Of a stretch of DNA of 64,000 nucleotides, positions 11,170 to 23,239 are shown piece by piece. The number at the start of each line of letters is the position of its first letter. Position 1 is the stretch's first letter. The translations under genes were made by a program, and so were the position numbers. Origin of the DNA: Diplocarpon mali (taxonomy: Eukaryota; Ascomycota; Leotiomycetes; Helotiales; Drepanopezizaceae); NCBI GenBank assembly GCA_024741835.1, contig JAENRP010000007.1, positions 62,001-126,000 on the forward strand. Direction: 5' to 3'. The notes beneath the pieces were generated by a model. It searched no databases. It worked only from the letters and a program-made list of their open reading frames with translations, and was not told the origin of the DNA.

Positions 11170-14100
11170 AGCACTTTAATATGCTTTCTCTTTATATGCA
11201 ATTGGCTAAAGGGCCTTTTAAGCTCCTAACCGACTTTTCGAGTATTTATAATAACTTAAAGGACCTTCATTTTCAATTAATAAATCTCCATTTTCCGATC
11301 GAACTTTATTTGCAAACTCTATTTATATACCTAACCTTTTCACTAGACTCTATTTAATATATCTAACTCTTTAAGTATCTCTAAGCCTCGCTTTAATACT
11401 TCTACCTCTTAGGTAAAGTAGTTTAATAAATATATATTCTTCGCTAAGCTCTATAATATCACTATTTTTACCAATCTAAGACTCCTATTTAAGTCAATTA
11501 TAGAGACCGAGCCTTAAGCTCCCTTTATATAAGAGCTTAAGGAACTAGAAACGGCTAACCTTTATATAGTATACGCGAGGTTATATAAAGAGTATATAGC
11601 GACTTTATTTGAATAGATTTACGCCCGCTTTCCCTTAGGAGATCCGTCAAAGGCTCCTCCTCTATAGGCTTTTTATAAGAATATTAAGGATAAATATAAA
11701 ATCCTAATAAAGGAGTACCACCTGCGTAAGGAAACTTAAAAGACCTAATGCAAATACTACGAACTACTCTTAGAATAGGTCTTTAAAACCGTTAATAGAA
11801 TGCTTTTAGCTTTTACGATAGCTTAAGTATAAATCCAAGTTGAAAAGCTCTCCTCCTTAATACCTTATAGAGATACTCCTATAAGTGGAACTACTATTAA
11901 TAACCTATATATTAATTTGGTGAACTAGCAACTCTTACTCTAAGGCCTAGTATCTATTTTAAAGCGTGATATTGCGCCTTCTAATAAGGCTATTTAGTCT
12001 TAGATAAGGCTTTAATACCGCGATATACTATACTAAGGCAAGACTAAGAGAACTAATATTTAGCAGTAGATCTAGGAGTAGTAGGAGATATACTGCCTAG
12101 TAGAATAATATAATCTCCTTAAAATCAAAGGGAGATTAGGAGTTACTGATTTTTTAGACTTAGTTATAGTAAAGATTAATCTGAGTTAGGCGACTTACTT
12201 AAAGGAGGAAATTATTACTAATAAGCAGATAGGAACCCTATATAAGCATAACCTAATATAGCTAAGCTACGCCTTAGCGGGCATTAAATCTAATAGAGCA
12301 ATTGATAATAAAGGGCTAGCAGTTTTTACTACTCGAGAGTCTCTCTTAGATGCTAAAACCCCTTCGCAGGCTCTAGCGAGCAGCTCTTAAAATCGCTCTA
12401 TAAGCTCTAGAAGGGAGATTAGGCCTAAGTGCCCTTATAGAGGCTTTAAAAATTACTATTAAAAGCCCTAGGACTATCGGAAACTATTATATACTATAGA
12501 TAGGCGTAAGGAAAATATAAAGGTTCTCCTTTCGCAAGAGGAGGTCTTACGAATATAAAAGGCGTTAAACGTAGGAGACTAGTTTAAGGGTCTCCGAGTA
12601 TAGCTTAAGGAGAATGATATTACAGTAATAGCAATTGACAAATTCAAGGGAAAGGCTTTAGCCTTTAGGAAGGATAGTTTAAGTAATAAAAGGGAGAACT
12701 TACTAGTCTTTATAGTAATAGATCCCTTTGCCTTTAATGCTTTTAAAGAATTGTTTAATATCTACTACCTCTTTAAGCTAAAATGCCACCCGCTCTCCTT
12801 AAGTACGCTCTTTGATAATTGCGCAGCTACTTACATTATTAATTTAAAGGATTTACTTATCGTAGGCACCTTTAAGCCTTCTAGCGACTTGTAGTAATAT
12901 ATTAAAGTAGGTACCTTAAGACTCCTAATCATTAAGAGAGGTAATAGATATATAGTAGACTCTTTTCTATAGTATAATAGCTCTCCTATAGGAATAATGC
13001 TTTGCAACATTACTATTATAAAGGAGTTTACTACTAATATCATCTTAAAGAGGCTCCTTGCGGATAAGGGTTTTTAGTACTCTAGGGTAGACCTTACTTT
13101 GCGCTTTAGGAGTATTAGAAACTTTATAAAGCAAGCTTAGTTAAAGCGTTATTATAATCTTATTTTCTTTAAATATAAGCCTATTAACTATTTAAATCTC
13201 TTAAATATACTTTAATATAACTTCTTTGCCTTAATAGCGTTCCTTATAGCTAAGACGATACTTTATAATAGGTTCTAATTTAACTATATACCTATTAGGG
13301 TACAGGATGATAACGCGTATACTTAGCACCTTCGCGCTAGCTACCTAAGCGCAGAGGCTCTTTAAGTGCTAATCAAGTGCGCCAAGGGAGTAAAGATCAA
13401 GGGAATACAAAGGCTAGAGTACCCTATATACGTAGTAGCGTCTGCTAAGTAAGTTATTTCTTATACTACCTTTGAGAACTAATCTCTAAAGCCCTTCTTC
13501 AGGATCTCCTAGGATCTCTTTAACTTTTTAAACAACTTATATAATAGTTGCTTATAGGTTCTTTTAATTAAGGACAAGTATAGTAATATACTTTAGACGT
13601 TCCTATTAAGATCGAAGGGTAGAGACGTAGTTATAGAGGTCCTTTAAGCCTTTAAAGTATAAGTGAAACGCTAATATAGGCTTTTAATTTGCAAAATCAG
13701 GTAAGATAATAATACTTTAGTAATCTTCTTAAGGGAAGACTCTCTTATAAAATACTAAAGATAGGTAAAAGAGGAGAGAATCGATTTAGAGCTTACTCCT
13801 ACTTATATATACTAACCTAATAGAGGCGTAGAGCAAATAGGAAGGGAGTTGATTAAACGCTCTATTAAAATAAGGATCTACGCTAGGCTTCTAGCAAGCC
13901 TTTAGCCAAAGGTTATAAAAGCTACTATATACCTTTATAATATCTCCTTACTTATTAAGAAGAAGATGATCTTATTAAGCGAGGCTCTTTATAATTGGTT
14001 TAAGTAGTATTTTCGATTCTATAAGCTACTGCTTATTAAGTAGATAATAGTAAGCTTAAAGCCTAACTAAAGTTGCGTTTATACATATAGCGCTTATATA

Positions 14101-16915
14101 TACCCTTTAATTAAAGAGAGGGAGGTAGGAAGGGACCGCTGAACCTTTAAAATTGAATTATAAGAGTACTTAGGTTACTTAATTAAATATATTACCTTTA
14201 ATATTTATAAAATCTAAGTTCCTATACTTTAGCAAGTAATAATAACTTATAATATCGAATTCGATAAGTCTCTCTTTTATAGTCCAAAAGCTAAGCGCGT
14301 AAACCCTATATCGTACTAGGAACTTAAGATAACCCTTTAATTAATTAGAAAGGGAAAGGGAGCTTAAGACGCTAAGTTCGAAGGCATTTTCGAGGAATCG
14401 GAGCTTATTGTAAGGTTGAACGCAATTGCTGCAAAAGAAGCCGCTATATAAAAAGAGCTTATATTATAAACCAATGCTGCTCTATAGCCTTTAACTAATA
14501 ATATAAAAGGCCTTAACTTAAATCCAAATCCGAAAGACCTGCTTAGAAACTCAGGAGTAGAAGCAAGCAAACTAAAAGCCACTTCGCCAGTCTTTAAGAA
14601 GGTAAATGGCGACTAGAGCTTAAGAGTAATAATTCCTTATAAAGGCCCTATTAAAGAAGGAACTATAGATAATTCTAAGGGAGTCTTTAAAGACGAGTTC
14701 TATAAGGCGATCGGCAGATCTTTAGCCGCTATTCTATATAAGAATAGAAATGGCTTAAGGGCTTTAAGATAGAGTCTTCGGTTATAAAGGCAGGCCTTAG
14801 TAAACTTTAGTAAAAGGCTAGAGGCACTACTGCTAAGATTTAAGAAGAGCTTTAATAATCTTATAAGAAGCGACCTAGTAAGAGGAGTAGGCCTTAATAA
14901 TATAATACCTTAAGTTATAATACTAGCTTAAAGACTATAGGCTTAAGAGATAGAGCTATTCAAACTCTTAAAGGAACCTCTAGTAATAATAAAAATAGAA
15001 GAAAAGACTTATAGAGAAAAGTATAAAAAGGAACTCCCTCTTCTTAAGTAAAAGAGGATAAGACGCTTAAGCATTAAGTAATAGGAGACTTTAAAAGTAT
15101 ATACTACTACTTTAAAGTATATGCTTTCTTAAAGTAATATTAATTTACCCTACTCCTTATATGCGCAAGAGTTTGTATCGACCTTTTAAGCAAATAAACA
15201 AATAAGGGAAAATAGGAAGGACTATTTAATAGTTTATATAATTATTAAAGCTATAGTTGATAATTAGGCAAAGGATAAAGCGCAGTCTTTTAACTGCCTA
15301 TAGTACTAAGGCTCTTTACCGAAGCCTTTGAAAGGATGGCTAGACTTAGAAAAGTACCCTTTTAGTAAACGATTTAAAGAAGAAGGGCATTAGGAGATTA
15401 GGAATTTAGAATCTTAAAGTTACTAGAGAATTGTGCAAAGGGATTACTTAAAGCCCTTATTAATACTATTGAAATGGGTTTTTACCTATAAGGTTAATAG
15501 CTCTAATGAGCTTTTAAAGTGCTAATTATAGCTAGTTATATAAAAGGATCTTTAAGATAAAGCTTTAATTTTCTCAACTTACGCAGCCACGCTTATAGCA
15601 AGGTCTTTTAAGGTACTAATAGCGCTTACTACGTATTTTGATATAAAAGTAAAGCAGTTTAATATTATTAATACATTTATTAACGCTTTTAAAGACCTAA
15701 GGAGTGCTTTAGTCATATGCTTTCTACCAAATGGCTTTAAGCGCCTTAGTATAGTAGTAGAACTGGACTGCGCGCTTTATAGGCTAAAAGACTCTCTAGC
15801 GCTATAGTATAGGAACTTCGTAAGAATACTCAAGGGCCTTTAACTTAAGCTACTAGGCGAGGAGCCTTGTATTTTTATAATAAAGGATCGTATAGTCTTT
15901 ATAGCATTTTATATTAATAATATTCAAGTATTATATAAGGCCTTTAACTTAGATTAAGCGACTTATTTAATTAAAGACCTAAAGAGGGCATATAAGCTTA
16001 CTATTATAAGAGATATCTCTTAGTTCCTTAAAGTAAGGATTATTTAAGATAAGAAGGTAAAGAGGATCTCTTTAGTTTATAATACCTATATTAAAAAGAT
16101 CGCTTAAAAGTTTAAAGCTAATATAAGAAGAGTGCTTAATATTCTACTACTAAAGAAGGAGTTTATTAAAAACTTAGGGTAAGCTTCCTTAGAAAAGGTA
16201 AAGGAGTACTAAGAGAAAATAGGCTCTATTCTCTATATAGCAATTATAATACGCTTAGATATTACGTTTATAGCCTCCTAACTATCTTTCTTCTTAATTA
16301 ATCTAAGCTTTAAATACCTTTTAACTATAGATTAGACGCTTTAATACTTATATAGTATGCGATTCTTAGGAATTACCTATAGCTTTAAAGCTAAGGAATA
16401 CTAATTGATCGCATCTTTAAATACTTTTTTTAAAGATAACCGAAAGACCTATAGATCCTTTTAAGAATACGTCTTCTTCTTATTTAAAGGACTGATTATT
16501 TAAAAAGCGAATCGCTAAGCGACTATTATACTTTCCTTTACTAAAATAGAACTCTATAGTATAGTTTCTACTATAAAGGAGATAATAGCTATAAAATGCC
16601 TCTTTAAGGAGATTTGCATAGACTCCCTCTTTAAATAGAATATATATTATAATAATTAATAAACGATTTAGCTAATTATTATAGAAAATAAGAAGATTAA
16701 AATAAGCCTTTAATATATTAAAATTAGTAATATATAGATCTGCTAAAAGTATTAAAAAGGAAGCTTTTAAATAATCTACCTCCCTATTAAGGAAATGCAC
16801 GTAAAAAGGCTTATTAAGAACTTAGACTACCAAAAGTTTAAAAGCTTTATTTATTTATTAAACCTCTAAAGCTTTTAAATAATCGTTTAGCAACTCGCAC
16901 TTGCTAGCAAGTAGT
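11170..16915 (+). pseudogene. Copia-B gag-pol polyprotein, RIP-inactivated
   Basis: Gag opens near 11178. A zinc-knuckle remnant KCPYRGFKNYY lies near 12430-12470 (Cys to Tyr by RIP). A protease-like FDNCAATYIIN is near 12810-12845, the GAG-pre-integrase box HLRASYLSAEAL near 13325-13365, and the integrase core follows with TPTYIYQPNRGVEQIG near 13795-13850. RT spans about 15430-16300: KWVFTYKVNSS, FDIKVKQFNIINTFINA and FYINNIQVLY (RIP-damaged catalytic box, near 15910-15940). RNase H follows with IELYSIVSTIKEIIA and ends near 16915. The order matches Ty1/Copia. Nearly all stops are TAA/TAG at expected Gln or Trp. Closest relative in the window: Copia-C. Confidence 0.85.
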
Positions 16916-18358
16916 TACTTATTATTAAAAGACTTATACTTATAAGCTCTTACTCTCTTATAGTTATATTTATTTGTTTTCTCTTATAAAGTATATTATA
17001 AAAGCTCTCCTTTTTTAAAAATATAAAATAGGTAATATTCCTAAGCTGCTATTATAAGGCGTAACCCTTTCTTAGATCCTCTTAGCTAAGGCCAAGAGCC
17101 GCGAAACTATAGCTATAAGCTCTGTACAGATCTCCTCTTAAGAGAGGCCCAGAGGCACTCCCTCGGCCAAAGGCCTGCCGGCGAATATACTAGCAATAGC
17201 AAGGGCGAAGGCAAGGGGTATAGTAGGGGCGATAGGAGCAAGGACGGCAAGGGCGGCGGCAATAGCAAGAGCGGCGATAGTAGGAGCAAGGATAGGAGAG
17301 ATAAAGGAAGATACTATAATAGCAGCTGCGATAGCAGCAGCAGATAGGATAAGAGCAGCAATAGCAATAGCAAAGGCGAACGGGTCTGAGCTAAAGGGCT
17401 TAGGAGCAAATAGGAATAGTATACTAGGAGTAAGAAAGGCAGCGATACTACTACTCGCAGGAGTAGCAGGCCCTCTTAGCACTAAGGTCTAATCGCTCCT
17501 ATCTTTTAAAATCAGCTTAAAACTTAATAAGACTTAATAAACGTACTATAAAAGCTCTAAAGCGTACCCTTTATTATATTAAGTAGTAGTGCCACCTCTT
17601 CCTTAAAGGCACTATAGGCGCGAGCCGATACAATAGCCTCTTAAGAGGCAAGGAAAGGGCCGCTAGCCTACTAGCAGCTATTGCTTAATATAGTATAATA
17701 AATGTAATGCGTACTAAAGGTACTATTAAAGTACTAATAATCGAAATTGCTAGTACTCTTGCATATAATGCAATGCACGCACGCGTTATTACGTTCTATC
17801 GTAGGCTTTGGCATATAATACGTAATAAAGGCAAGGCTCTTAGGCGGCAGCAGCGGTAGCAGCGGCGGCAGGGGCGGCAGGGACAGAGGCGGCGGCTTAT
17901 TACCTAGCAGGCGCTAGGACGACTGGGCTAGGGTTCCTACTCCTTAAAGAGCGCTAGCGACCTAGCGCAAAGTTAGTATAATAACGCAGGGTATAAAGAC
18001 TCTAAGGGTCTTACTTTATAAGGGCGGCTAGGGCTATAATAAGCGGGAGTTCCTTCTATATTTAAAAAATTATTAATATAAAGACAATATTTTAAATAAT
18101 AAAGGAGGGTTATTTTTAAAAGAAGGGAAGGAGAACTTCTGCAATAGAAATACTCTATAGGAAGCCTAATAGAGTATTAGCGTAGAATCGCAAAGATTCC
18201 TAAGCGCGCTTATTACTTATAGCGACCCTTCTTATTCTAGAAGGAACAACCTCTAAAGGGGCGGTACATAAGATAGAGCCTCTTTTCTTTACAACTACTA
18301 TTCTTTCTTTTGTTTTTATAGCTAAGCGATTCTAAGAGCATCGCCTAATTAGGGGGTA
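16916..18358. other. Copia-B long 3' region between pol and LTR
   Basis: About 1.4 kb, partly GC-rich, with purine-rich repeats built on GGCRATAGCAAG and GGAGCA units at 17160-17470 and GCGGCAGCAG runs at 17850-17890. The polypurine tract AGGGGG is at 18351-18356. The only extended reading frame is on the minus strand. Confidence 0.6.
17138..18010 (-). pseudogene. Antisense Ala/Pro-rich reading frame in Copia-B 3' region
   Basis: On the minus strand one frame runs from 18010 down to 17138. The upper half is interrupted only by TAA/TAG, consistent with RIP of Gln or Trp codons; the lower 114 codons (from 17482) are fully open. The product is rich in Ala, Pro and Ile/Leu, for example VPAAPAAAATAAAA near 17850. 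I recognise no domain. Copia-C has an antisense frame in the same position, which argues for retention rather than chance. Against it: RIP itself depletes TGA, and low complexity favours long frames. It could also be a structural or regulatory 3' sequence. Confidence 0.35.
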
Positions 18359-18555
18359 TATTGTGCAGAATGGGCGGAGTCTCCACTTATTCTAAAGACC
18401 CTCTACGTGACTCTGCTAAGTCATAGACTCTCCCTTTTCTTTCCAAAGTCTCCTTACCATATATACACTAGATAATAATACAATTAATCATCTTTATCCA
18501 TATCAGCGAGCCTCCTAAGCGACCTAATGAAGGCCCTCCAGCCGACCGCACCATA
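18359..18555 (+). repeat. Copia-B 3' LTR (197 bp)
   Basis: Direct repeat of 10958-11154, followed at once by the TTAGT TSD. It is preceded by AGGGGG and two bases, the same arrangement as the Copia-C 3' LTR. Confidence 0.95.
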
Positions 18556-18560
18556 TTAGT

Positions 18561-21500
18561 TATATAAAAACGTTTAAGAACCTTATTAATATAGGCGTTT
18601 TAATAAAGTGAGATCGTTCTATTTTATCGATCTCTAACTATATATACTTTTAAGAAGTAGTTAGCCGATTCGCTACCTATAATCTCGAAGAGGTTGCGAA
18701 GATCTCTTTTAAACTTATTATATATATTACCCTTCTTTGCTATTATAAGGAAGTCGTCGACGTAAGTGATAATAAGAATCCGAAAGGCGCAGTTGATATA
18801 TATATAATTGTTAGTATTAAGAGGTTGAAAATTGAGCTTTTATAGCTTAGACTATAGCTTTTCTTACTATAGTTGTAAAGATTATTTTAAGCTATATAAG
18901 GCCTTAAGAAGCTTAAGATAGTAGTCTTAAGGTAAAAGAACAACCTTATCTTAAGTATATCTAAGAGGTAACTTGATATAGATATTAGAGTCAGCTTTTA
19001 AATTAAGGAAAGCTATCTTAATATTAAATTGATCTAGCTTAAAGTCGTATAGTACTATAAGCGCAATTGCGATCTTTTAAATCGCAGATTTGTATATACT
19101 AGCAAAGGTTTAGTTATAATCTCGACCTTATTATTATATATAGCCTTATATAACGAATCTGACCTTCTATTAGGAGATTTCCTTATTTTAGTCTCTTTTT
19201 ATTTTAAAGATAAGCTTCGATTTAAGTATTCTATTATCTTTAAAGAGTTTTAAGCGTTTTACTATTACTTATATATTCTTATAAGCAAGGGAATTGTACT
19301 TAGAGTTGATCGTAGATCGCTATTTATCGGTATTAGCGCAAGAAAGGGCTTATTCAACTGTTTTTAGGTCATTTGGGTAAGGAGAGTCAAGTAAGGCCAT
19401 ATGGAAGGCGCTTAAATAGGCTTCCTTATTATTAGAATTATTAGCTTTGAATCTAAGAGCAGTAGAGCGAGTAGCTCTCTTCTTGGAAGGCTAAGGGTAA
19501 GCCTTATTCTTTAAACCAGGAGGTCTTCCTCTCTTTCTTAGAGTTGGAAGCTTAGCTTTATTAGCTTCCCTTAAATCGACTCGCGGTCCTGGCCTAGGAG
19601 TGAAATCGTAAGAGTCAGAATTGACTTATAGTCCTGGCCTAGGAGTAAAATCACCCTTTAATTGCGGCTTTATAATTAAGCCGTCTTTATTAAATTAAAT
19701 ATAAGATGATTAAATAATCTTTTTACCTATTTATAATAGTATATAGATTTGATAGATACTTTTGCTATTAAATCCGATAAGAGTATCTACCTTTGCTCTT
19801 AGAGCGAGTTTATTACTTTAAGTTCGCTTTTCTTTCTTAATTAGCATATAGATATAATAGCCTAGTACTTAAAGATGCTTAATTAAGGGAGTATAAGGCT
19901 TATTAGGCTTAATATTATCCTAAAAGACCTTATATAGAGTCTTACCACTTAGAATATTAGAGGCAGTAAGATTGGTAATATATATTACTAAAAGAAGAAG
20001 GTAAGGCTAGAGAAAGAAGGAGATATTTTAATTAATTATAGCTATTTGCAACTTTTCCATTAGTATACGAATTGATTATTCCGATCTGCCGTCTTATTCT
20101 AGCGTATATAAAGTAGATTCTTTTAAAATTATACTAAGGTTTTCTATAAGTATTCGCATTTATATAAGAGAGTACTCCTTACCTCTATTAGTTCTCTACT
20201 ATTTGATTATGCGATTATACTAAGTTTATAAAAGGCTAATCATCTTCTTATTTACCTTAAAGGCATTAGATTTATTTATATAAGTCTATCCTTATCTAGC
20301 TATTATAGTTAAGTAAGTGAAGATAAAGGCGTATTTATAACTATTAAGGCTAATTGGCTTTAGATGAACTATATCGACGTATAGCTTGTAAAGTGCCTTT
20401 ATAGGTCGAGGGCAAGTTGAACGTTTATTAACATATTAGAGAGGTCTGCCTTTTTCATAAGGAGCGCAGATTCGCATCTTCTTTGATTTTATTTCCTTAA
20501 TTTGCATATTAGTAATAGCAGATTAGGTCTTTCTGACTATTTATAGGCCAGCGTAGCTTAATCGACGGTGCTAGAGCTTAATATTAAGAGGTCCATTCTC
20601 AATAGCAGCTAGAAGAGCATATCTACTTATGTAATTAGAGGAGTTAGTAAAAGACTATTCCTTATTAATATATATATTATTATCAATAGTATAAATTTCC
20701 TTCTTATTAGATAGGAATAGCTTGCTATTTTGATAGAAGCCTTTGATTTTATTAAGTTTGCTACTTAAGTATAAGTAGATAGGTAATTGAGGTATATAGA
20801 GAGTATTAATTAACTTAAGAATATACACCTTTCTATTAGATTTGAGCGCATTAACTTTATAAGTGCTAACGCTAAGAGGTTGAATAGATCTATTAACTAT
20901 ACTTAAGGAGGGTAGATTATCTTAAGCAGTATAGGTAGTAAACTTAAAGAGATTATTAAAGATGTGCTTATTAGTACTTATATTATATAGCTAATAATTC
21001 CTTAATTTTAATAAGAAGCAGGAGGTAGAAGAACTAACTCATGGTCCTGGCCCGCGAGTGGAAATTGGCCTTAGGGAGGAGTTGGAATTGACTCCTAAGG
21101 AGGAGTCGGAATTGACTCCTAGGCCCGGCTCGCAAGTGAGAATTGGCCCTAGGGTTAATAATAGCATAGTATGCCTAAAGAGGTCATTATCTGACTCTTC
21201 GTCTTCCTTCTGAATCTTTTTAAAAGGCTTCTTGCCTTTTAGTAATAATAGCAAGGACTTATTATCCTTACCTTTAAGGTGATAAAATATATACTTCTTC
21301 TTTAAATCCTTCTCTTAGGCCTCTCTTTTCAATTTATTAATTGTAAAGCAATCTTCTGCCTTATAGTATAGCTCTAGTTGCTTATAATAAGGATAAGGGG
21401 AGTTAGGAGAAGAGGTAGTATTCCTAGAGGTGCTCTTTTTTAAGTCTTTAAAACCTCCTTTATTTTCTGACTTCTTATTAGAGGAATACAGCTTACTAGC

Positions 21501-22569
21501 TGATTTATTACTATATAAGACGGTTCTATTCATTTTTAAACTTTATAAGGCTTGAGCTTTATTAGTAATATCTTTAATAAGAGCTTTAAGTATGATCTCT
21601 GATTTTTATCCAACTACTATAGCTAAGCGAAGGTTAAAGCGTTATTAATCTGCTTAAATAGGCTATCTATTAAAATAGCTAGTAATAAATATAATAGGGT
21701 GCTAGTAAGAGGGAGGGGCAGAGTTAAGAGCTTCTAATTTAATGATTAAAAGCCTAAAGGCGATGATATAAGCTTTGAGTGAGTTAAAGTTATTATATTT
21801 AATAGTAACGTAGGTCTATATAGTATTATATTTAAGCACTATTCTAGATCCTTTGTACTATTTTTAAAGAGCTTCCTATATATCTAAGGCAGATTTATCG
21901 CCTTTTATATAAGCTAGTAGGCCTAGTTTACAATTAAGTGTAATAGTAAGCTTTATCTGAGATTCTTTAGCTTCCTATCTAATCTAATTATCCCTTTCCT
22001 TAAGTATAATAGAACGGTCTTATAAGTCAACCTTAAGTAGAGTATATATTCTAGCTTTTATATGGAGATATATAATTAAGGCGTTTGACTTTGCAAGGTT
22101 TAAAACCTTATTCCTCTATTAGCTATAGTCCTTTGCGCCTTTAAGCTTTTAAGACTTAGGGAGGCTAAGGGCAGCTAAAGATAATAATAATATCTTATTT
22201 ATATATATATATAAGGAGTTATCGAAAGGAGGAGAAGTAGGAGGAGGAGGAGATGAACTATTAAATTCGAGTTTAAGGTACTATATATTAGTCCTTATAA
22301 GATTAGGTGAATTAGGCAGTAGAGTACTTTTAGCAATTAAGCTAATAATCTTAGCTATTAGTCCTAATGATTTAGCTATAGTAATAAATCTTGCGTAAGC
22401 TTAGATTATTATATAGCGCTCTAGAAGGGGAGTAGCTACTATTTTATTATTGAAATAACGCTATTATACATTATTAGTTAAGTAAAACTCAAAAATATCA
22501 ATCAGCCTTTTTATTTATAAGAGAGACTCTAATCGATAGAATTTGTCGAATGCTATTTATAGGCATATA
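18561..22569 (-). pseudogene. Copia-A gag-integrase-RT, RIP-inactivated
   Basis: Minus-strand order from 22569 leftward: gag with a knuckle remnant YPYYKQLELYYKAEDC near 21340-21400 (Cys to Tyr changes), integrase at about 19750-20600, RT at about 18580-19500. Integrase motifs: an HRRLSYAG HHCC start near 20560, ICAPYEKGRPL near 20460, YVDIVHLKP near 20360, RTNRGKEY near 20190 and DGRSE near 20085. The RT catalytic box is intact as YVDD at 18753-18764. The frame continues across the Copia-B insertion into the RNase H at 10957. Palindromes lie at 19579, 19624, 21037 and 21115. A third of the Gln codons or more appear as stops, so no protein is made. Confidence 0.85.
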
Positions 22570-22581
22570 GGGCTTATAACC
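22570..22581 (-). promoter_or_regulatory. Copia-A primer-binding site, half-tRNA type
   Basis: On the element strand GGTTATAAGCCC follows the 5' LTR directly. It repeats the Copia-B site and matches the complement of the initiator tRNA-Met anticodon loop with one G>A transition. Confidence 0.55.
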
Positions 22582-22814
22582 TATAGTAAGGAGGTTCTCT
22601 AATAGTAAACTTGATAGTAAATTAAAAGAGGGTACGAAGAAGTATAAGGTGTAAACGACGATATTAGGTGTCTTGATTTATAAGAGCTCTTTAACTACAA
22701 GCTATTTAATAAGGGCTGTCATTAAGTCATATGGCAAGTTATATAATATATCATATGTATGATATGTCATATGACAGATCATATGACAAATATGTGACGG
22801 GCATACTTGCAATA
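22582..22814 (-). repeat. Copia-A 5' LTR (233 bp)
   Basis: Direct repeat of 9660-9892, followed on the plus strand by the ATTTT TSD and the resumed GypG-L sequence. Contains several CATATG/TCATAT-rich short repeats near 22725-22795. Confidence 0.93.
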
Positions 22815-22819
22815 ATTTT

Positions 22820-23239
22820 TTTGATTATTCCCTTTGTATATAACTTTCTGACGCTCACCTTTGAAATGTCGACCTCACCTTTGACAATTGTCATTTACCA
22901 ATTATAGGTCCTTGTATGCGTCATACCCTACTTTTGTTCCCACTTCTAGCCTCTTTATGCCTACTTTTCCTTTGTATACTAGTGCGACTCCAAATTCTAT
23001 AAATAAGCCTCTCTTTATATTACGATTTTACTTTTTTTACTTCTCTTTTCAATCCTACTAGACCTATAATATCAGTACTACTACTATTGTCTTTCTATTA
23101 TCAATCTTTTCAAATATAAGCCTACTATATTATTAATCTTTCTTAAATAATTATCTCTTTATTTAAAGCTACCTCCTTTGCTAAATAATTCATTATAGTA
23201 CTACTAACTATAAGTAAAAAGGCCATACCTAAGAAGAAT
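22820..23239 (+). promoter_or_regulatory. ORF3-ORF4 linker with possible ORF4 promoter
   Basis: Continues the linker broken at 9659. It has a TATA-box-like TATAAATA at 22998-23005, then a pyrimidine-rich leader (23025-23105) before ORF4 at 23240. The same layout exists in the inverted copy at 31706-32124. A separate promoter for ORF4 is an inference from this composition only. Confidence 0.3.

Larger units (their letters stand above)
10958..18555 (+). mobile_element. Copia-B, Ty1/Copia LTR retrotransposon (7,598 bp)
   Basis: Complete by structure: 197-bp LTRs at 10958-11154 and 18359-18555, perfect TSD TTAGT at 10953-10957 and 18556-18560, primer-binding site just inside the 5' LTR, gag-pol on the plus strand, and AGGGGG polypurine tract (18351-18356) two bases before the 3' LTR. 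It inserted within the RNase H part of Copia-A. The 1.4 kb between pol and the 3' LTR is unusually long and carries an antisense reading frame. Its pol is closely related in sequence and layout to Copia-C, so the two form one clade. Confidence 0.95.
9660..22814 (-). mobile_element. Copia-A, Ty1/Copia LTR retrotransposon, split by Copia-B
   Basis: Bounded by 233-bp LTRs (9660-9892 and 22582-22814) and a perfect 5-bp TSD, ATTTT, at 9655-9659 and 22815-22819. Removing Copia-B leaves an element of about 5.5 kb. On the minus strand the order is 5' LTR, primer-binding site, gag with a zinc knuckle, integrase, RT, RNase H, polypurine tract, 3' LTR; integrase before RT defines Copia. It inserted in the ORF3-ORF4 linker of GypG-L. 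A second, partial copy of the family ends at 59790. Confidence 0.93.
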
